From contig JAITFC010000077.1 in assembly GCA_031281635.1 (NCBI GenBank), positions 1 through 16,618 on the forward strand: a DNA stretch of 16,618 nucleotides, written 5' to 3'. This document shows, in pieces, positions 16,039 to 16,618 of this stretch. Both the position numbers and the translations under genes were made by a program. This stretch comes from Puniceicoccales bacterium (GTDB lineage Bacteria; Verrucomicrobiota; Verrucomicrobiia; Opitutales; JAIRLM01). How positions within the stretch are numbered: position 1 is the stretch's first letter; the number at the start of each line of letters is the position of its first letter. The notes beneath the pieces were generated by a model. It was not told the origin of the DNA and did no database searches. It worked only from the letters and a program-made list of their open reading frames with translations.

Positions 16039-16353
16039 ATGATAAATGGAGCGAAGAACAATGGCGTTGTTGCGCATGGCGGTGTCACAAAGCGGTGCGG
16101 ATCGAGTTCAGCGACGAGTGCAAAACAAGAAAACGAATATCCCTACACCCGTGGTCTCGCAGCAAGAAGTGTTCAACGTCATAGCAACTGCAATGTGACA
16201 ACATGCAAAGATGCTACCCAATGTTTTACGACAGCACCAAAAACTCCTCTGGGAGTTCGGAGCGCATACAGAATCTTGGGAGCGAACCCGTTTGTTCGTC
16301 CTTACGATCAAGTTCTCCAGAGTCTTTTTGGATTTCCAAGAGGTGGTGTCTGA
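16039..16353 (+). CDS. Small Ser/Thr/Asn/Gly-rich ORF after the chaperone, candidate secreted substrate, 104 aa
   Basis: I do not recognise this protein. It starts at ATG 16039 with a good ribosome-binding site (AAGGG at 16026-16030, 8 nt upstream), 26 nt downstream of the chaperone stop on the same strand. The first 60 residues are polar and low in hydrophobics (MINGAKNNGVVAHGG, then CGSSSATSAKQENE), the composition typical of T3SS export signals, which have no cleaved peptide. The last 35 residues look more ordered (LGANPFVRPYDQVLQSLFGF). First codon positions are strongly purine-biased in the first half, supporting coding. The stop TGA (16351-16353) overlaps a possible GTG start at 16346 in another frame. 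It may be a complete small protein or the N-terminal part of an effector broken by a frameshift. The cognate-pair idea rests on position and composition only. Confidence 0.45.
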   Translation: MINGAKNNGVVAHGGVTKRCGSSSATSAKQENEYPYTRGLAARSVQRHSNCNVTTCKDATQCFTTAPKTPLGVRSAYRILGANPFVRPYDQVLQSLFGFPRGGV

Positions 16354-16618
16354 CAGACATCTTCCAAAAGCCTCAAAAATTGCCAATTCAAGTCGCTCTG
16401 CAGGCGGTTTCTTCCGATCTTTTAAGAAATTCTTCGGCAGAGTCGTGAAAAAAATAAAAACGCGTCGCTTCGTTGTATGCTTCCCTGACCCGTTCATATA
16501 TTGGAGCGTCCCCGGTGAGGATGCCCTTCACAGTTCGATGTATGTCACCGAGCATTTGCCGGCAAGCCATGTACTGTTGAAGAGATATAGCAAATTCCTG
16601 GGAAAGTTGATGTCATTC
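16346..16618 (+). CDS. Candidate partial ORF running off the window (mutually exclusive with the minus-strand ORF at 16388-16570)
   Basis: This frame is open from 16199 to the window end, 140 codons without a stop. The start could be ATG 16211 (deep overlap with the preceding ORF) or GTG 16346, whose GTGTCTGA overlaps the preceding stop by 8 nt, a coupling arrangement. GAGG lies only 2 nt before that GTG, which is closer than ideal. The translation from 16346 begins VSDRHLPKASKIANSS, polar like an export signal. It continues with a basic and Phe-rich stretch (GGFFRSFKKFFGRVVKKIK), then VCFPDPFIYWSVPGEDAL. No family is recognised. The Phe-rich stretch could instead be the antisense shadow of Glu codons of the minus-strand ORF, which uses the same codon register. 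At most one of the two is likely real. Confidence 0.3.
   Translation, partial: MSDRHLPKASKIANSSRSAGGFFRSFKKFFGRVVKKIKTRRFVVCFPDPFIYWSVPGEDALHSSMYVTEHLPASHVLLKRYSKFLGKLMSF
16388..16570 (-). CDS. Candidate small ORF, 60 aa, opposite strand (alternative to the plus-strand frame)
   Basis: From ATG 16570 this frame encodes a charged, amphipathic-helical 60-residue sequence, for example RTVKGILTGDAPIYERVREA and DSAEEFLKRSEETACRAT, which reads like real protein. Purines occupy about two thirds of first codon positions. The frame extends upstream without a start to a TGA at 16615-16613. There is no Shine-Dalgarno before ATG 16570. It would converge on the plus-strand ORF ending at 16353, leaving a 34-nt gap. 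It could also be the remnant of a longer gene, or a shadow of the plus-strand frame. No family is recognised. Confidence 0.33.
   Translation of the reverse strand: MACRQMLGDIHRTVKGILTGDAPIYERVREAYNEATRFYFFHDSAEEFLKRSEETACRAT

Noticed and set aside
1..16618. CRISPR array, rRNA, insertion sequence or toxin-antitoxin pair
   Set aside because: No regularly spaced repeats, rRNA motifs, transposase motifs or recognisable toxin/antitoxin pairs were seen on either strand.

Overview
The window reads as bacterial chromosome of roughly 50% G+C with dense housekeeping genes in short co-directional runs. Scattered among them are parts of a type III secretion system (T3SS): an outer-membrane secretin and two CesT-type chaperones, with no basal-body or ATPase genes nearby. 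Dispersed T3SS genes, a compact DXS and a stand-alone single-cluster ferredoxin are what I would expect of a host-associated bacterium, perhaps of the Verrucomicrobia/Chlamydiae (PVC) group. That placement is an inference from gene content and cannot be proved from this window.

Layout. Positions 3-602 (+) are the 3' end of an ABC transporter permease of the iron(III)/thiamine/spermidine class. An unrecognised cysteine-rich 328-aa protein follows (766-1752, +). A block on the minus strand, in transcription order, is rpsA (six S1 domains), an intergenic stretch with two tandem stem-loops, dxs, a CesT-like chaperone overlapping the dxs 3' end, the secretin sctC starting 4 nt after the chaperone stop, and a [4Fe-4S] ferredoxin. 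folD (+) diverges from rpsA. It runs tail-to-tail, with a 28-nt overlap, into a 1030-aa orphan membrane-anchored protein (9343-12435, -) that is visibly more A+T-rich than its surroundings. Upstream of that orphan, on the same strand, are tRNA-Ser(CGA), fmt, gltX and rpsR, forming a translation-related run. At the right edge a second CesT-type chaperone (15572-16012, +) is followed by a short Ser/Thr/Asn/Gly-rich ORF with a good ribosome-binding site, a likely chaperone/substrate pair. The last 270 bases hold two mutually exclusive candidate reading frames.

How the genes fit together. rpsR, gltX, fmt, tRNA-Ser and rpsA serve translation, and folD makes the 10-formyl-tetrahydrofolate that Fmt uses. 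Dxs feeds the MEP isoprenoid pathway, whose last two enzymes need reducing power that a ferredoxin can supply. The secretin and chaperones belong to a protein-injection system whose other parts must lie elsewhere.

Most worth following up are the 1030-aa and 328-aa orphans, the DXS with substitutions at substrate-binding positions, the chaperone with its small downstream ORF, and the unresolved coding at the right edge.
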